Positions 7,761-16,157 of a DNA stretch of 18,424 bases are shown one piece after another. Below the pieces are notes generated by a model. The model made no database searches, had not been told where the DNA came from, and worked only from the letters and a program-made list of their open reading frames with translations. The stretch lies in the NCBI GenBank assembly GCA_001839685.1, contig MLAK01001077.1, forward strand, positions 1 to 18,424, given 5' to 3'. Made by a program: the position numbers and the translations under genes. How positions within the stretch are numbered: the stretch's first letter is position 1; each line of letters opens with the position of its first letter. Origin of the DNA: Tritrichomonas foetus (Eukaryota > Parabasalia > Tritrichomonadida > Tritrichomonadidae).

Positions 7761-7981
7761 GTAATTCTTCACCCCAGGTGCATTTTGATGATATTTATAA
7801 ATTTAAAATATCTTCAGAAAAAGCACAATGCAATGCTTGGCAAAATCTGCGACTTAAAATAAAACTTGCTGTAAAATAAAATTAAACTAGCTGTAAAATA
7901 AAACTAACCGTAATATTAAATTAATAAATTGAATTTATTAATTTATAAATGAATTAAAGTCGCATCTGGGTGAAGAATTAC
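7761..7981 (+). repeat. Branched inverted-repeat element downstream of gene C
   Basis: Outer arms 7761-7781 (GTAATTCTTCACCCCAGGTGC) and 7962-7981 pair over about 20 bp with one bulge and one mismatch, starting 59 bp after the stop codon. Inside: the conserved hairpin GATATTT (7790-7796), 9-nt loop, AAATATC (7806-7812); a second stem TGCGACTT (7848-7855) with AAGTCGCA (7957-7964); two copies of a 17-bp unit ending GCTGTAAAATAAAA (7865-7881, 7887-7903); and the palindrome TTAATAAATT (7921-7930) with AATTTATTAA (7932-7941). Confidence 0.8.
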
Positions 7982-8022
7982 ATTCTTTCATATATAAAAT
8001 TCGAGTAAAGGTAGGGAGGCTT

Positions 8023-8024
<2 letters not shown>

Positions 8025-8093
<69 letters not shown>
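8025..8093. repeat. 41-T homopolymer followed by (GT)14
   Basis: T runs from 8025 to 8065 and is followed directly by fourteen GT dinucleotides (8066-8093). This resembles the T tract after gene B in position, but has the added GT microsatellite. Confidence 0.9.
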
Positions 8094-8334
8094 CTTGTTG
8101 TTGTTGTAACTGTCTTTAGCTTCACCAATTATGAAAGCAAAGTTAAATTAAAATATAGGTACTACTTTTCGAATTATCATATTTTTAGATATTCTCACCA
8201 GAAAGGAATCGTCATTTCATAGAATTAGTCATGAAAATCTCTAGGAACTTTCATTTTTCAATTTTCTTCGAAGTCTTCAAGGTAAATATCAGCCATTGTT
8301 GTCGTTTGAAGAATTGGAGTTCATTCTGAAAATT

Positions 8335-9050
8335 ATGGATGATGTTGGTGAACAATTTATTAGAAATCAAATTCTTAATTTAACGATATCTTTAAGATGA
8401 ACAACTTTGCATATGTTAATTGACAAAAACATTTTATATCAAAAGAATTTATTCAATTAAATAACATCAACAATGATAGTGCCAAGATTTCATTAATTAA
8501 TGATGAAAAGGATGAATTACTGCCAATGAAGATAGAAAATGGCAAAGTTGAAAACTAAAATGCGGATTTGTTTAGGAAGAAATGTTTAATATTGCAAACC
8601 AAATATTGATTCATGAAGAAGAAGTTTGCCAGTGTGAATATAATATTCATGTTATCCAAAAATTATTTATATTTTGGTGAGTGGGTTTTTAGTAATGATC
8701 CCAAAGTATCTAATAATTCACATCTTGTTTATGCCATCATTTATAAGTATGAAGTAATAAAAAATCTTCGATGATTTCAAGCTCAAACGCCTGATAACAT
8801 AGAACAACAAGAATTTTACGATCAATTCTTTTATCTTAATAAAAAGATGAAATTTATAATAATAAAAGTTTATTCATAACTTCATGAACTTCAAAAATCA
8901 CAACCAAACCAAATTTACCGAAATATTCTTCACCAAAATCTATTACTTTTGGTTTCTGATCGCATGCAACAATTTGAAGAACTAGATTCGATGAATGATT
9001 TCATTCATGTGCGCTTTTTCTTCATGTTAGTCCATCTAATATTATATTAA
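8335..9050 (+). pseudogene. Decayed coding relic, possibly of the ankyrin-protein type
   Basis: Protein-like stretches can be read in successive frames, each soon broken. A short one starts at 8335. A 39-codon piece begins at 8445. EEMFNIANQILIHEEEV-type sequence lies near 8576-8675. A longer series runs from about 8660 to 9050 in one frame with internal stops near 8775 and 8877, including IYRNILHQNLLLLVSD and ending in a stop at 9048-9050. The composition (Asn, Ile, Gln, Glu, Leu) resembles the helical N-terminal regions of trichomonad ankyrin proteins such as the gene just downstream, but no ankyrin repeat is left to confirm this. It may be a dead duplicate of the neighbour. Confidence 0.35.
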
Positions 9051-9472
9051 AGTCAGAAAAGAAGCCGACATTCTTCAAGCAGCATCCACAAAATAACACA
9101 TGATTACAATTTTTATTTTACTTTTTCGATTGTTTGTTGCTTGGAGTAGTGTGTTCGATTTCTGATAAGTTGTGTACCTTAATACGAATGTACATGGAAT
9201 ATATGATTCGGTAAAGGTAGAGAAACATAATGTTTTTTACTCCTTTCTTTTTACATCTTTTAATCATTCGGTGGATGATTCGTTTTATTATTATTGTTTT
9301 TTCGTCTTTTCATAATGTCCAGGAAATCTAATATTAAGGAAATATAAGCCAATATTCAATAATCTTCTTAATAAATAGGGTGAAAATCAATGAACATGAG
9401 AAAAGTTAAAATTTCATGAATGAATTCTAAATAACACTTTTTCCCAATTCTGTTTTTCAATCCGAAAAAGTG

Positions 9473-9494
9473 TCACTTTTCCAGAATCATTTTC
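9473..9494 (+). promoter_or_regulatory. Initiator-like motifs before the BTB/ankyrin gene
   Basis: TCACTTTT (9473-9480) and TCATTTTC (9487-9494) both match the trichomonad initiator. They lie 48 and 34 nt before the first in-frame ATG at 9521, so transcription likely began here. Confidence 0.4.
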
Positions 9495-9520
9495 AACTAT
9501 CGAGAAATTTTTTTGTGAAT

Positions 9521-11593
9521 ATGGAACTAGGAGGAAAGAATCTAACATTAAAAATCAGTGAATTTAGCATTGAAGTCAACAAGCTCCAAAGTGCAAGATT
9601 AAGTAATGTCATACGCAATTTATTGCTTCAAAATGAAAATGAAAATGAAGTGTCGATTAATTTTCCAGATTTCACCAAAGAATACATTCCTTGCATCTCA
9701 ACTATTTTTAATACTGGAATTATAGCAATTACAACTGATAATTGCGTTCTGATGGAACAAATTGGAAATGTCTTTGAAATTTACTCAATAAAGAAAGAAA
9801 TTTCGATTTTTCGCGTTAAAAATGACTCACAAATTAAAAAGGAGCTTATTGAGCATCAAAATGATCTTCTATTTATTATAAAAAACAAACAATATTCCAA
9901 AAACAACCATCTAAAAAACACAAATGATTCATTGAAAAGAATTGTTCATCATTATATTCAGAATAATCAACTATCAACTCTATATCGGATTTTATTTGGG
10001 ATTTTTTATCAACAGAGCAATAATACACTTGATTTTATCAAAAGTTTAAATTTAAATGAAATTGAATTTAGTACTGATGAATTCATTGATTTTGTTATCA
10101 GTGATTACATATGCTGTGCAGAGAATGAGATATTCAATTTACTTCAATCATTTGTTCTGGAAAAATTGGCTACATATGATTATATTTCTTCTAGAATTCA
10201 CAATTTTTCTATGAAACTGAACTCAAGTCAATTTCATAGTAATTTTAAATTCAATAGTATCATTAATGCGATTCATATTGATGATGTAGTTAAATTACAA
10301 CAAGAAATCAGCAACTTTAATATTAATTGCAAGATAAATGAATTAAGCTTGATTGAAAATGCAGCACAATATGGATCAATTCATTGTTTTAAGTATCTGT
10401 TTTTAAATAATGTAGAAATTAGTCATATAAATTTGAGTAAATATGCTGTTTATGGTGGAAATGTAGAAATTATCCATATATGTGAACAAATAAATTGTTC
10501 TTTTGAAAACACCTTAGATATAGCAGTAAAACAACATTTCATAAAAATTATATTATGGTTGATTGAGAAACAACATCAACAAGTAACCAAAGATACATTA
10601 TTCATATGTTTAAGATTTGGTCTATTTGATATCTTTTTTATTTTATTAGAGAAATATCAAGAACTTTATCAAGATAAATCATTCATTCCTTTTCTAGAAA
10701 TCATTAAAACAGATAATTCTACAATATTGAAGTGGTGTCTTGAGTATTTTCTCGCAAAAGGAGAAATGATTCCCAATAATTTCGGATATAATGCAATCAA
10801 GTTTTGTGCTAATTATTGCCTTCTTTTGTTATTATCTATTTATAAATCAACAATATTTTCTATCAATCATAATAATATTGATTTGCCACAACTTCTTATA
10901 AGGGGAAATAGTGGTTTCATCAATTTGCTATTTCTTACTTCCAACATTAGAATAAATATTGATTTTAACAAAACATTTCAATACGAAAATAATGATTGGT
11001 ATCCACTTCATTTTGCTTGCTTTTTTGGAAATTATGATGCAGTTCGTTTTCTATTAGACAAAACTGATCCAAATATCCCAATGAAAATGAAAGTTTTTTC
11101 TTTAAAATTGATAATGATTCTCCTCCATTCAACTATTATTCTGGTTCAATTGAAAAATGTGATGCAATTAATTTTGTTTTATTATCATTTTATGCAGAAA
11201 TATTCCCTATTCACTTTTCTTGCATTTCTCGAAACCCTAAAATAGTTTTATTATTTTTAAATGATTTAAGAGTAAATATCAATACTAAAGCAAGTGGAAA
11301 AACCCGAAGAGGTATGTCACCTCTTCATTTTGCATGTTTTTATAATTCTGTAGACATAGTAGAGTTACTACTAAAAAAGAATGTTGAAAGAAATGGAATT
11401 GCATATATTTTTTTATTGCTTTTTGATAATTTCACTCTCTTTTTTATGAAGAAAAATCAATCAAAAAGGTTGTTATTAAGTTTTATAATGTTTATTTTCA
11501 TATTCATTCTGTCCATTTTTATTTGTTCGCCCAATTGATATTGCCAAGCAAAACAACAACAAAAGTATTATCATGCTTCTAAACCAAAAATAA
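9521..11593 (+). pseudogene. BTB-like/ankyrin repeat protein (DUF3447-like), frameshifted
   Basis: The frame opens at the ATG at 9521; an upstream GTG at 9470 is not a likely eukaryotic start. Residues about 7-95 resemble a BTB/POZ fold (LTLKISEFSIEVNKLQ, then a helix, then INFPDF...ISTIFNTGIIAIT). A helical linker follows, then from about residue 245 ankyrin/DUF3447-like repeats (SLIENAAQYGSIHCFKYLF, YAVYGGNVEIIHI, PLHFACFFGNYDAVRFLLD). After LLDKTDPNI (about 11068-11105) the frame loses sense and ends at 11243-11245. The next frame carries on with repeats (FPIHFSCI..., then MSPLHFACFYNSVDIVELLLKK from 11314). After about 11390 that frame also degenerates, and the first frame resumes with PIDIAKQNNNKSIIMLLNQK, a typical last ankyrin repeat, stopping at 11591-11593. 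Two frameshifts are therefore implied. They may be real decay or sequencing errors in T/A runs. Such proteins act as interaction scaffolds. Confidence 0.75.
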
Positions 11594-11598
11594 TATCT

Positions 11599-11737
11599 CC
11601 AAAATCGATTTCTAACTTATGGATTCACCTTTTAGAATCTTTTAGAAAAATAAAAAACATAAAAACTGTTTCTCACTGAGACACTTTTGAATGATTCATG
11701 AAATTGAATAATTCCATAAGTTAGAAATCGATTTTGG
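11599..11737. repeat. Perfect 25-bp inverted repeat (stem-loop or MITE-like)
   Basis: Positions 11599-11623 (beginning CCAAAATCGATTTC) are the exact reverse complement of 11713-11737, separated by 89 bp. Pairing resumes inside with ATTCA/TGAAT after a small bulge. It begins 5 bp after the ankyrin gene's final stop. No clear target-site duplication flanks it. It could be a small transposon remnant or a 3' structure of the upstream gene. Confidence 0.8.
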
Positions 11738-11785
11738 CAAATAAAACTTTTTTCTTAAAAACTTGTAATGTCAATTTCTGTTTTT

Positions 11786-11793
11786 TCACAATC
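11786..11793 (+). promoter_or_regulatory. Initiator-like TCACAATC
   Basis: TCACAATC lies in a T-rich context with its A 11 nt before the ATG at 11799. It agrees with the TCA core but not with the T-rich 3' half of the trichomonad initiator, so support is moderate. Confidence 0.35.
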
Positions 11794-11798
11794 TCCGA

Positions 11799-12950
11799 AT
11801 GTCCATTTCATTAGAATCAATGTCCGAATACTTTGTGAAAATACGCGGTCCATTTTTGCTTATTCCAGATAAAAGGGAAAAATGGAGATTGCCTGATTAT
11901 TTTTTTGAGTTGACAATTTCTGACAATATTAAACCTGAAGTTGCATGCACAGAAAATAGCTGTCTTTATTTAATTTATGCTAATAATAAAAAGTCTTGCA
12001 TTTTTGTACAAAAGTATCATTTTGATGTGAGTCATGCAAAAAAAATTGATGATTATAAATATCAACTTGAGCTAAATGAAGATCAACTTGAACAATCACA
12101 ATGCAAATCTTTTACAATTAAATCTTTTACAGTTAAATCTCCTATCCAATTAACACATATTTTTTGCTCAAACACTTATTTGGTTGTTGGTTACTTGCAG
12201 AATGCAAGCCAACAATTTTGGGTAATCACAGACACTTACCAGAAAACATTAGAAAATGGGAGGAAGTATTTTAATAACGATCTAAAATTTCCACGAGATT
12301 TTTCATGGTCTGATAAATATTTGTTGATTATTGATAGAAAAACATGCACAGAGCCAATAATCGATGTTTTCATTATTCCAGAAGAAAATCCTGATCCTGT
12401 AAACAATCCAAAAGACAATACTAATAATGATAGCATTAAAGCAAATACAACGATTACACTACCAAATGATTTGGCTGGACTCCTCTTTACTCTTAAAGAC
12501 AATATTCTTTATGTTTTTCGTAAGAACACATATGATGACAAAAAAACTGAATTCAGACCTCAATTTAGCATTTATCAAATTAATGATTTTGAAAGTTTGA
12601 CTTCAATTGAAAGTAAGTTGAATTATGAACAACCACTAATCACACATAAACAGTCTGAAAATCAGATCAATGATAGCTTTTTTCCAATTTATTTTTTTGA
12701 AAAAGACCAGTATTTTTATATTTCAGAAGAAAATTCTCATTTTTGGCAAATAAATAAAGATGGCTATTTATCTCGTTGTACATCAAAGGATGAAAAGATG
12801 CTTCAAATGTTTAAGCATATCGGTTCATCTAAGTTTTCTGCGAGTATACAAGAGAAAAGTTTGGTGCTTAACAAACAATCCAAATTTGATCATGAATCAC
12901 TTTGTGATGATGATTCTGATCCAATTTTAGAGGCCCTTTATAACATTTAA
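11799..12950 (+). CDS. Unrecognised trichomonad-type protein, possibly beta-propeller-like
   Basis: The product is 383 residues, with a second in-frame ATG at 11820. There is no signal peptide, membrane segment or catalytic motif. The sequence is a succession of short beta-strand-like segments with aromatic residues (CLYLIYANNKKSCIFVQKY, HIFCSNTYLVVGYL, FWVITDTY, KYLLIIDRKT, LLFTLKDNILYVFRK, FSIYQINDF, YFYISEENSHFWQIN). They are spaced about 40-50 residues apart, the rhythm of a beta-propeller or similar repeat fold, though no WD or Kelch signature is seen. A direct repeat, KSFTIKSFTVKS, lies near residues 105-116. Asp/Asn-rich loops (about 200-220) and an acidic C-terminus (DDDSDPILEAL) are present. 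It converges with the kinase gene, 88 bp stop to stop. Function is not assigned. Confidence 0.75.
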   Translation: MSISLESMSEYFVKIRGPFLLIPDKREKWRLPDYFFELTISDNIKPEVACTENSCLYLIYANNKKSCIFVQKYHFDVSHAKKIDDYKYQLELNEDQLEQSQCKSFTIKSFTVKSPIQLTHIFCSNTYLVVGYLQNASQQFWVITDTYQKTLENGRKYFNNDLKFPRDFSWSDKYLLIIDRKTCTEPIIDVFIIPEENPDPVNNPKDNTNNDSIKANTTITLPNDLAGLLFTLKDNILYVFRKNTYDDKKTEFRPQFSIYQINDFESLTSIESKLNYEQPLITHKQSENQINDSFFPIYFFEKDQYFYISEENSHFWQINKDGYLSRCTSKDEKMLQMFKHIGSSKFSASIQEKSLVLNKQSKFDHESLCDDDSDPILEALYNI

Positions 12951-13038
12951 TTTGTTAATTAATAATTAAAAATAATTATAAAAATAGTAAGAAAGAAATT
13001 ATACCGATTAATTTTAATACATTGTAAGAAAAGTTTTC
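12951..13038. other. Short AT-rich spacer between convergent genes
   Basis: These 88 bp separate the stop codons of two convergent genes. They are nearly all A and T, with TTAATTAATAATTAA and TAAAAATAATTATAAAAAT strings that could provide TAAA-type polyadenylation signals to both strands. Confidence 0.5.
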
Positions 13039-14802
13039 TTAAACAATCGTCATTGCTGGGCGTGGTTTACATAATAGTTTTCCTGTTAGTGGGCTGAGAG
13101 ACGAAAGTGGTTTTCCAGCTGGGGTATTCATATACTTTGGGTTGCGACGAGAACTGATTACTGTAATTGGAACGACTTGTGGAATACACACACTAACAAT
13201 ATCTCTATGCTGCAATCTTTGTGGTGTTCGAAAAAGTGATTCATTAAGTCCACTGCCAATGTTTAAATTTAGTGGAGGGCGTTTTAATTTAAAATCGTTC
13301 GAGGAAGACTTCAATGTTGTTCGCTGAGTGGAATAGTTTGAAATGAATGATGGAAGGACAGTTGGCATGTCATCATCATCTTCAGCACTGACTTGTGCTC
13401 GAGCAGAGAATGCCATCATTGGAGGTAACTGTACGAATGTCTTTGCTGCTGACGGGTGATTTTGATAAGGAGAGCCATCATACGTATTTCGTCTTGGTGT
13501 GTTGTTTGTTGGAGTTGGGCGGATAAAACAACGACCGAAACCAGAAACGTAGCTTGTTAGAAGAGATTTTCTTAAAATTCTGTAGAGGAGAGCTTCGCGT
13601 GAAGCTGCACTGACACGGAAATGTTTTTCATCACTTTCAATTTCTATGAAATTTTCAGTAGAATCTATTTGAGAATGTTCATTAACTTTATAAAAAACAT
13701 CACCTTGATCAAGCTCTTTAATGAGGTCATCTTTTCTTTGCGGTAAGATTTCAAGCTTCATTATTACTTCATCTCTGAGTTTGTCTTTTCCTTCTTTTCC
13801 TAAAACTGCTCCAATCCCTCTTCCAGCCATTATTTCGATCGCCGCCGATTCAAACTCATAACGCCTTCCGTGAGCATCTTGTGTAAAGAATGGATGATTT
13901 TTAATTTGCTCTAAAGTAATTCTTTCTTTTGGATCTTTAATCAACATTTTTCGGATGAGGTCCCCTAAGTTGTCACTAACGTCGTCATCACCTTCAAATG
14001 ACGGCTCTTCATTTACAATCATTTGTAGTAATTTTGAAAGCGACTGATCTTCAAAAGGAAGGTATCCATAACTGATGGCATATAATACAATACCAAGTGA
14101 CCAAACATCAACTGAATTTGTATAATTTTCTTTCAAAATGATTTCCGGCGCAATGTAAGCAGGACTGCCGCAAGTGGTCGAATGCAGGTGGCTGCTCTCA
14201 CAAGAAAAACCAAAATCGATGAGCCTGACATTCCCATAGCTGTCGATCAAAATATTCTCACATTTCAGATCGCGGTGGATTATATTTCGGCTGTGGAGGA
14301 CTTCGAGCGCGATTACGAGCTGTCCGGCGATTTTTTGGATTTCAATTTCATTCAATGGTCCGAAGTTGTTTGCGTATTCTAATAAAGTAATACCATTAAC
14401 GTATTCCATCAATATACACATTTGTTTAGCATTTTGGTCGAATTCCGAAATATTAATAATATTTTGAGTGAAGTGGTCGGTTGATGCACTCTGGCTGTTG
14501 TTGGTAAGGTTGTTAGTTGATTCGTCTGACGTTTTAATGTTCTGGCTGTTCATTTTCGGATTGAACGCAATATTTTCGAAAAAATCGAATTCTCGGCAAA
14601 TAAACGGGTGCTCAATTTGTGCTGCCATTTTGAATGAAGGGATCGTTCCATCAATCGGGAAATTAACATCGAAGACTTTGAGCGCGACAGGAAAACGTTT
14701 TTCGCAGTGTCTTGCCAAGTAAACAGTTGCGAATGAACCGGATCCAATAGGCTTGACGATCTCGAATTCGCCTAAGATGGGGTGAACTACACGCGGTTGC
14801 AT
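13039..14802 (-). CDS. CAMK-family Ser/Thr protein kinase with long C-terminal tail
   Basis: The product is 587 residues with a complete kinase domain at about 14-307. Visible motifs are the glycine loop IGSGSFATV (19-27), VALKVF with catalytic Lys42, HRDLKCEN (176-183; Asp178, Asn183), DFG (196-198), CGSPAYIAPE (211-220), DVWSLG (232-237) and the late Arg294. LHSTTCGSP puts Thr209 where CAMK-like kinases of the AMPK type carry the activating Thr. A 40-residue Asn/Ser/Thr-rich insert (about 83-126) interrupts the N-lobe between the HPFICREFDFFE strand and the hinge strand CILMEYV. The usual alpha-C Glu, nine residues before HPF, appears to be Ser56. The tail (308-587) has a helical segment (AAIEIMAGRGIGAVLGKEG), then a Ser/Thr-Pro-rich, probably disordered part. 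A weak TCAATAAA initiator precedes the ATG on the minus strand. It probably phosphorylates Ser/Thr substrates in signalling; the target is unknown. Confidence 0.93.
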   Translation of the reverse strand: MQPRVVHPILGEFEIVKPIGSGSFATVYLARHCEKRFPVALKVFDVNFPIDGTIPSFKMAAQIEHPFICREFDFFENIAFNPKMNSQNIKTSDESTNNLTNNSQSASTDHFTQNIINISEFDQNAKQMCILMEYVNGITLLEYANNFGPLNEIEIQKIAGQLVIALEVLHSRNIIHRDLKCENILIDSYGNVRLIDFGFSCESSHLHSTTCGSPAYIAPEIILKENYTNSVDVWSLGIVLYAISYGYLPFEDQSLSKLLQMIVNEEPSFEGDDDVSDNLGDLIRKMLIKDPKERITLEQIKNHPFFTQDAHGRRYEFESAAIEIMAGRGIGAVLGKEGKDKLRDEVIMKLEILPQRKDDLIKELDQGDVFYKVNEHSQIDSTENFIEIESDEKHFRVSAASREALLYRILRKSLLTSYVSGFGRCFIRPTPTNNTPRRNTYDGSPYQNHPSAAKTFVQLPPMMAFSARAQVSAEDDDDMPTVLPSFISNYSTQRTTLKSSSNDFKLKRPPLNLNIGSGLNESLFRTPQRLQHRDIVSVCIPQVVPITVISSRRNPKYMNTPAGKPLSSLSPLTGKLLCKPRPAMTIV

Positions 14803-15566
14803 CTTTTTTATTGAAGTTGAGTTTTTTAATGATTAAATGATTCAGTTTGAAATAATTGAATTAATTCAAAAAATCAATGTATTTAATTGAAGGAAGGTTT
14901 AATTCAAAAAATTACACGAATTCTGAAAAATTGAATTATGTAATTACTTAATTCAATTTATTTTTATCAAACTAACATATTCATATTGGGATATCATTCT
15001 ATTCTATCTATGGAAAATTAAAGATATGTGAAATAACTGATCGTGAGTTATTATGATCAATTTTTAAGTAATTCAATATTAATGACAAACCTTTGAAAAG
15101 TGTTTGAATGGAATAAAGGTCGAGAATTCTGAGAAAACCTTTTATTTTATTCTGTTAAATAAAAATGATTCTATAGAATATTTTGAATTCAATTCAATTG
15201 TTAACAATATTTCGCAATATTGTTCCATGAAAAATTCCGCCATAATTTTCGAGTTAGATTATAAATTCCATTATCATGTTGGTCTTTTGAATATGTTGGT
15301 CTTTTGAATGCGTAATAAACGCAATATAAAAAAATTCAATGAGGTTTTCACAAATTAAAAATAATCGTGTTCAGAAATTGTTTAAGATCAATCGATCGGC
15401 GATAAAGGTGACTAATATGATATCTTCAATAAAAATGAAAATTTGTGTGTTTTCATCATATATAATCAATGAAATTATGCTATACTAATGATGAATTGGA
15501 GAACAAAATAAAGTTAAATCTCTATTTACAAGATAAGATTTTGTTTGATTTCTTCTTCTGAGTCAA
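14803..15566. other. AT-rich intergenic region, no gene supported
   Basis: This is very AT-rich, with repeated TTCAAAAAAT, TTAATTCAA and TGAATTAATTCA words (14850-14960), and a direct repeat of GTTGGTCTTTTGAAT/GGTCTTTTGAAT near 15279-15308. An open frame at 15104-15307 starts at TTG and has no upstream ATG, so I do not call it. GATCAATCGATCGGCGAT near 15387 is a short G+C-rich spot of unknown meaning. Confidence 0.5.
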
Positions 15567-15592
15567 TTTTTTTTTAAAAAAAAAAAAAAAAA
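15567..15592. repeat. T9A17 tract at the host/Maverick transition
   Basis: Nine T followed by seventeen A separate the AT-rich intergenic DNA from the sequence assigned to the mobile element. The change in composition right after it (CTTTCGCTTAGCGCTTCGCG) suggests that the element's edge is at or near this point. Confidence 0.7.
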
Positions 15593-15604
15593 CTACCATC
15601 CTTT

Positions 15605-15633
15605 CGCTTAGCGCTTCGCGCTGCTTCAGTCTG
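15605..15633. repeat. GC-rich hairpin in the Maverick terminal region
   Basis: CTTAGCGCTTCGCGCTGC contains AGCGC, a 3-nt TTC loop and GCGCT, a stable small hairpin about 20 bp inside the apparent left edge of the element. It may form part of a terminal inverted repeat, but the other end is outside the window. Confidence 0.55.
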
Positions 15634-15673
15634 TCCGTCCTATATATACTATATTATATAACATGTCATAGTG

Positions 15674-15689
15674 GTTAACTATAGTTAAC
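15674..15689. repeat. Perfect 16-bp palindrome GTTAACTATAGTTAAC
   Basis: GTTAACTATAGTTAAC is its own reverse complement. Another AGTTAACT follows at about 15702-15710. Repeated GTTAAC words in the terminal region could be binding sites for the element's integrase or other proteins; this is inference. Confidence 0.7.
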
Positions 15690-15754
15690 TTAACTAGTAC
15701 TCAGTTAACTAAAAATAGTCTTTATTATAACACTCTTATATAAAGAACGGTTAT

Positions 15755-15826
15755 GGTGAATTAATTAACCATAAATCTCTATATATAGACGATTCTGACA
15801 CTTTAAAGGTGAATGAATTGACCATA
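15755..15826. repeat. Direct repeat of 19 bp in the Maverick terminus
   Basis: GGTGAATTAATTAACCATA (15755-15773) and GGTGAATGAATTGACCATA (15808-15826) differ at two positions and are 53 bp apart. Each is itself close to an inverted repeat, and TATGG before the first copy extends the pairing with CCATA. Confidence 0.75.
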
Positions 15827-15836
15827 GTATATAAGT

Positions 15837-15931
15837 GTCACTTTTACGGTAACAGTATTGGACGACCAAATAACCCGTCACTTTTACGGTAAACAGCCTG
15901 TCACTTTTACGGTANNAACTTGTCACTTTTA
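15837..15931. repeat. Four copies of GTCACTTTTACGGTAA-type unit
   Basis: Copies are at 15837-15852, 15877-15892, 15900-15916 (last two bases unresolved) and a shortened copy at 15922-15931. Spacings are about 40, 23 and 22 bp. Each contains TCACTTTT, identical to the trichomonad initiator, on the plus strand, pointing into the element. The last copy overlaps the stop codon of the minus-strand small gene. Confidence 0.85.
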
Positions 15932-16138
15932 TGAATGGCAGATTACCAGAAATACGTTACTAGTAGAGTACATTTCGTATTCGAACAACCCATCGTCATC
16001 TTCGCCGAATGAAAATACTACTTTACCACCAAAATGGCGATGTTCCATGTTTGTTTCCTTGTGTGTAACGAACACACACACGTTGTTCTCAGCAACTTCG
16101 TACTCATCTTTATCATAAACAAAGATTCGAAAGCGCAT
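15929..16138 (-). CDS. Small Maverick ORF, 69 residues, unknown
   Basis: ATG at 16138 (minus strand) gives MRFRIFVYDKDEYEVAENN and a short beta-rich, acidic protein with FGEDDDGLFEYEMY near residues 44-57. It lies 19 bp downstream of the collagen-like gene's stop on the same strand and is the outermost gene of the element, ending within the terminal repeats. Its codon use is balanced like that of its neighbours and no other frame looks better. I do not recognise the family, and its small size keeps confidence moderate. Confidence 0.5.
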   Translation of the reverse strand: MRFRIFVYDKDEYEVAENNVCVFVTHKETNMEHRHFGGKVVFSFGEDDDGLFEYEMYSTSNVFLVICHS

Positions 16139-16157
16139 TTAGATAGGGCTAAAAAGC

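Noticed and set aside
4321..7981. CRISPR array
   Set aside because: The elements are inverted, differ in arm sequence and lie kilobases apart in a eukaryotic context.
9470..9520. GTG start for the BTB/ankyrin protein
   Set aside because: Eukaryotic translation normally needs ATG; the GTG overlaps the likely initiator TCACTTTT, so 9521 is preferred.
11314..11538. Separate 74-residue ankyrin gene
   Set aside because: It continues the repeats of the upstream gene in a shifted frame and ends in a hydrophobic, repeat-free stretch, so it is a fragment.
15104..15307. 67-codon open frame in the intergenic region
   Set aside because: It starts at TTG, has no early in-frame ATG and no initiator, and its composition follows the AT-rich background.
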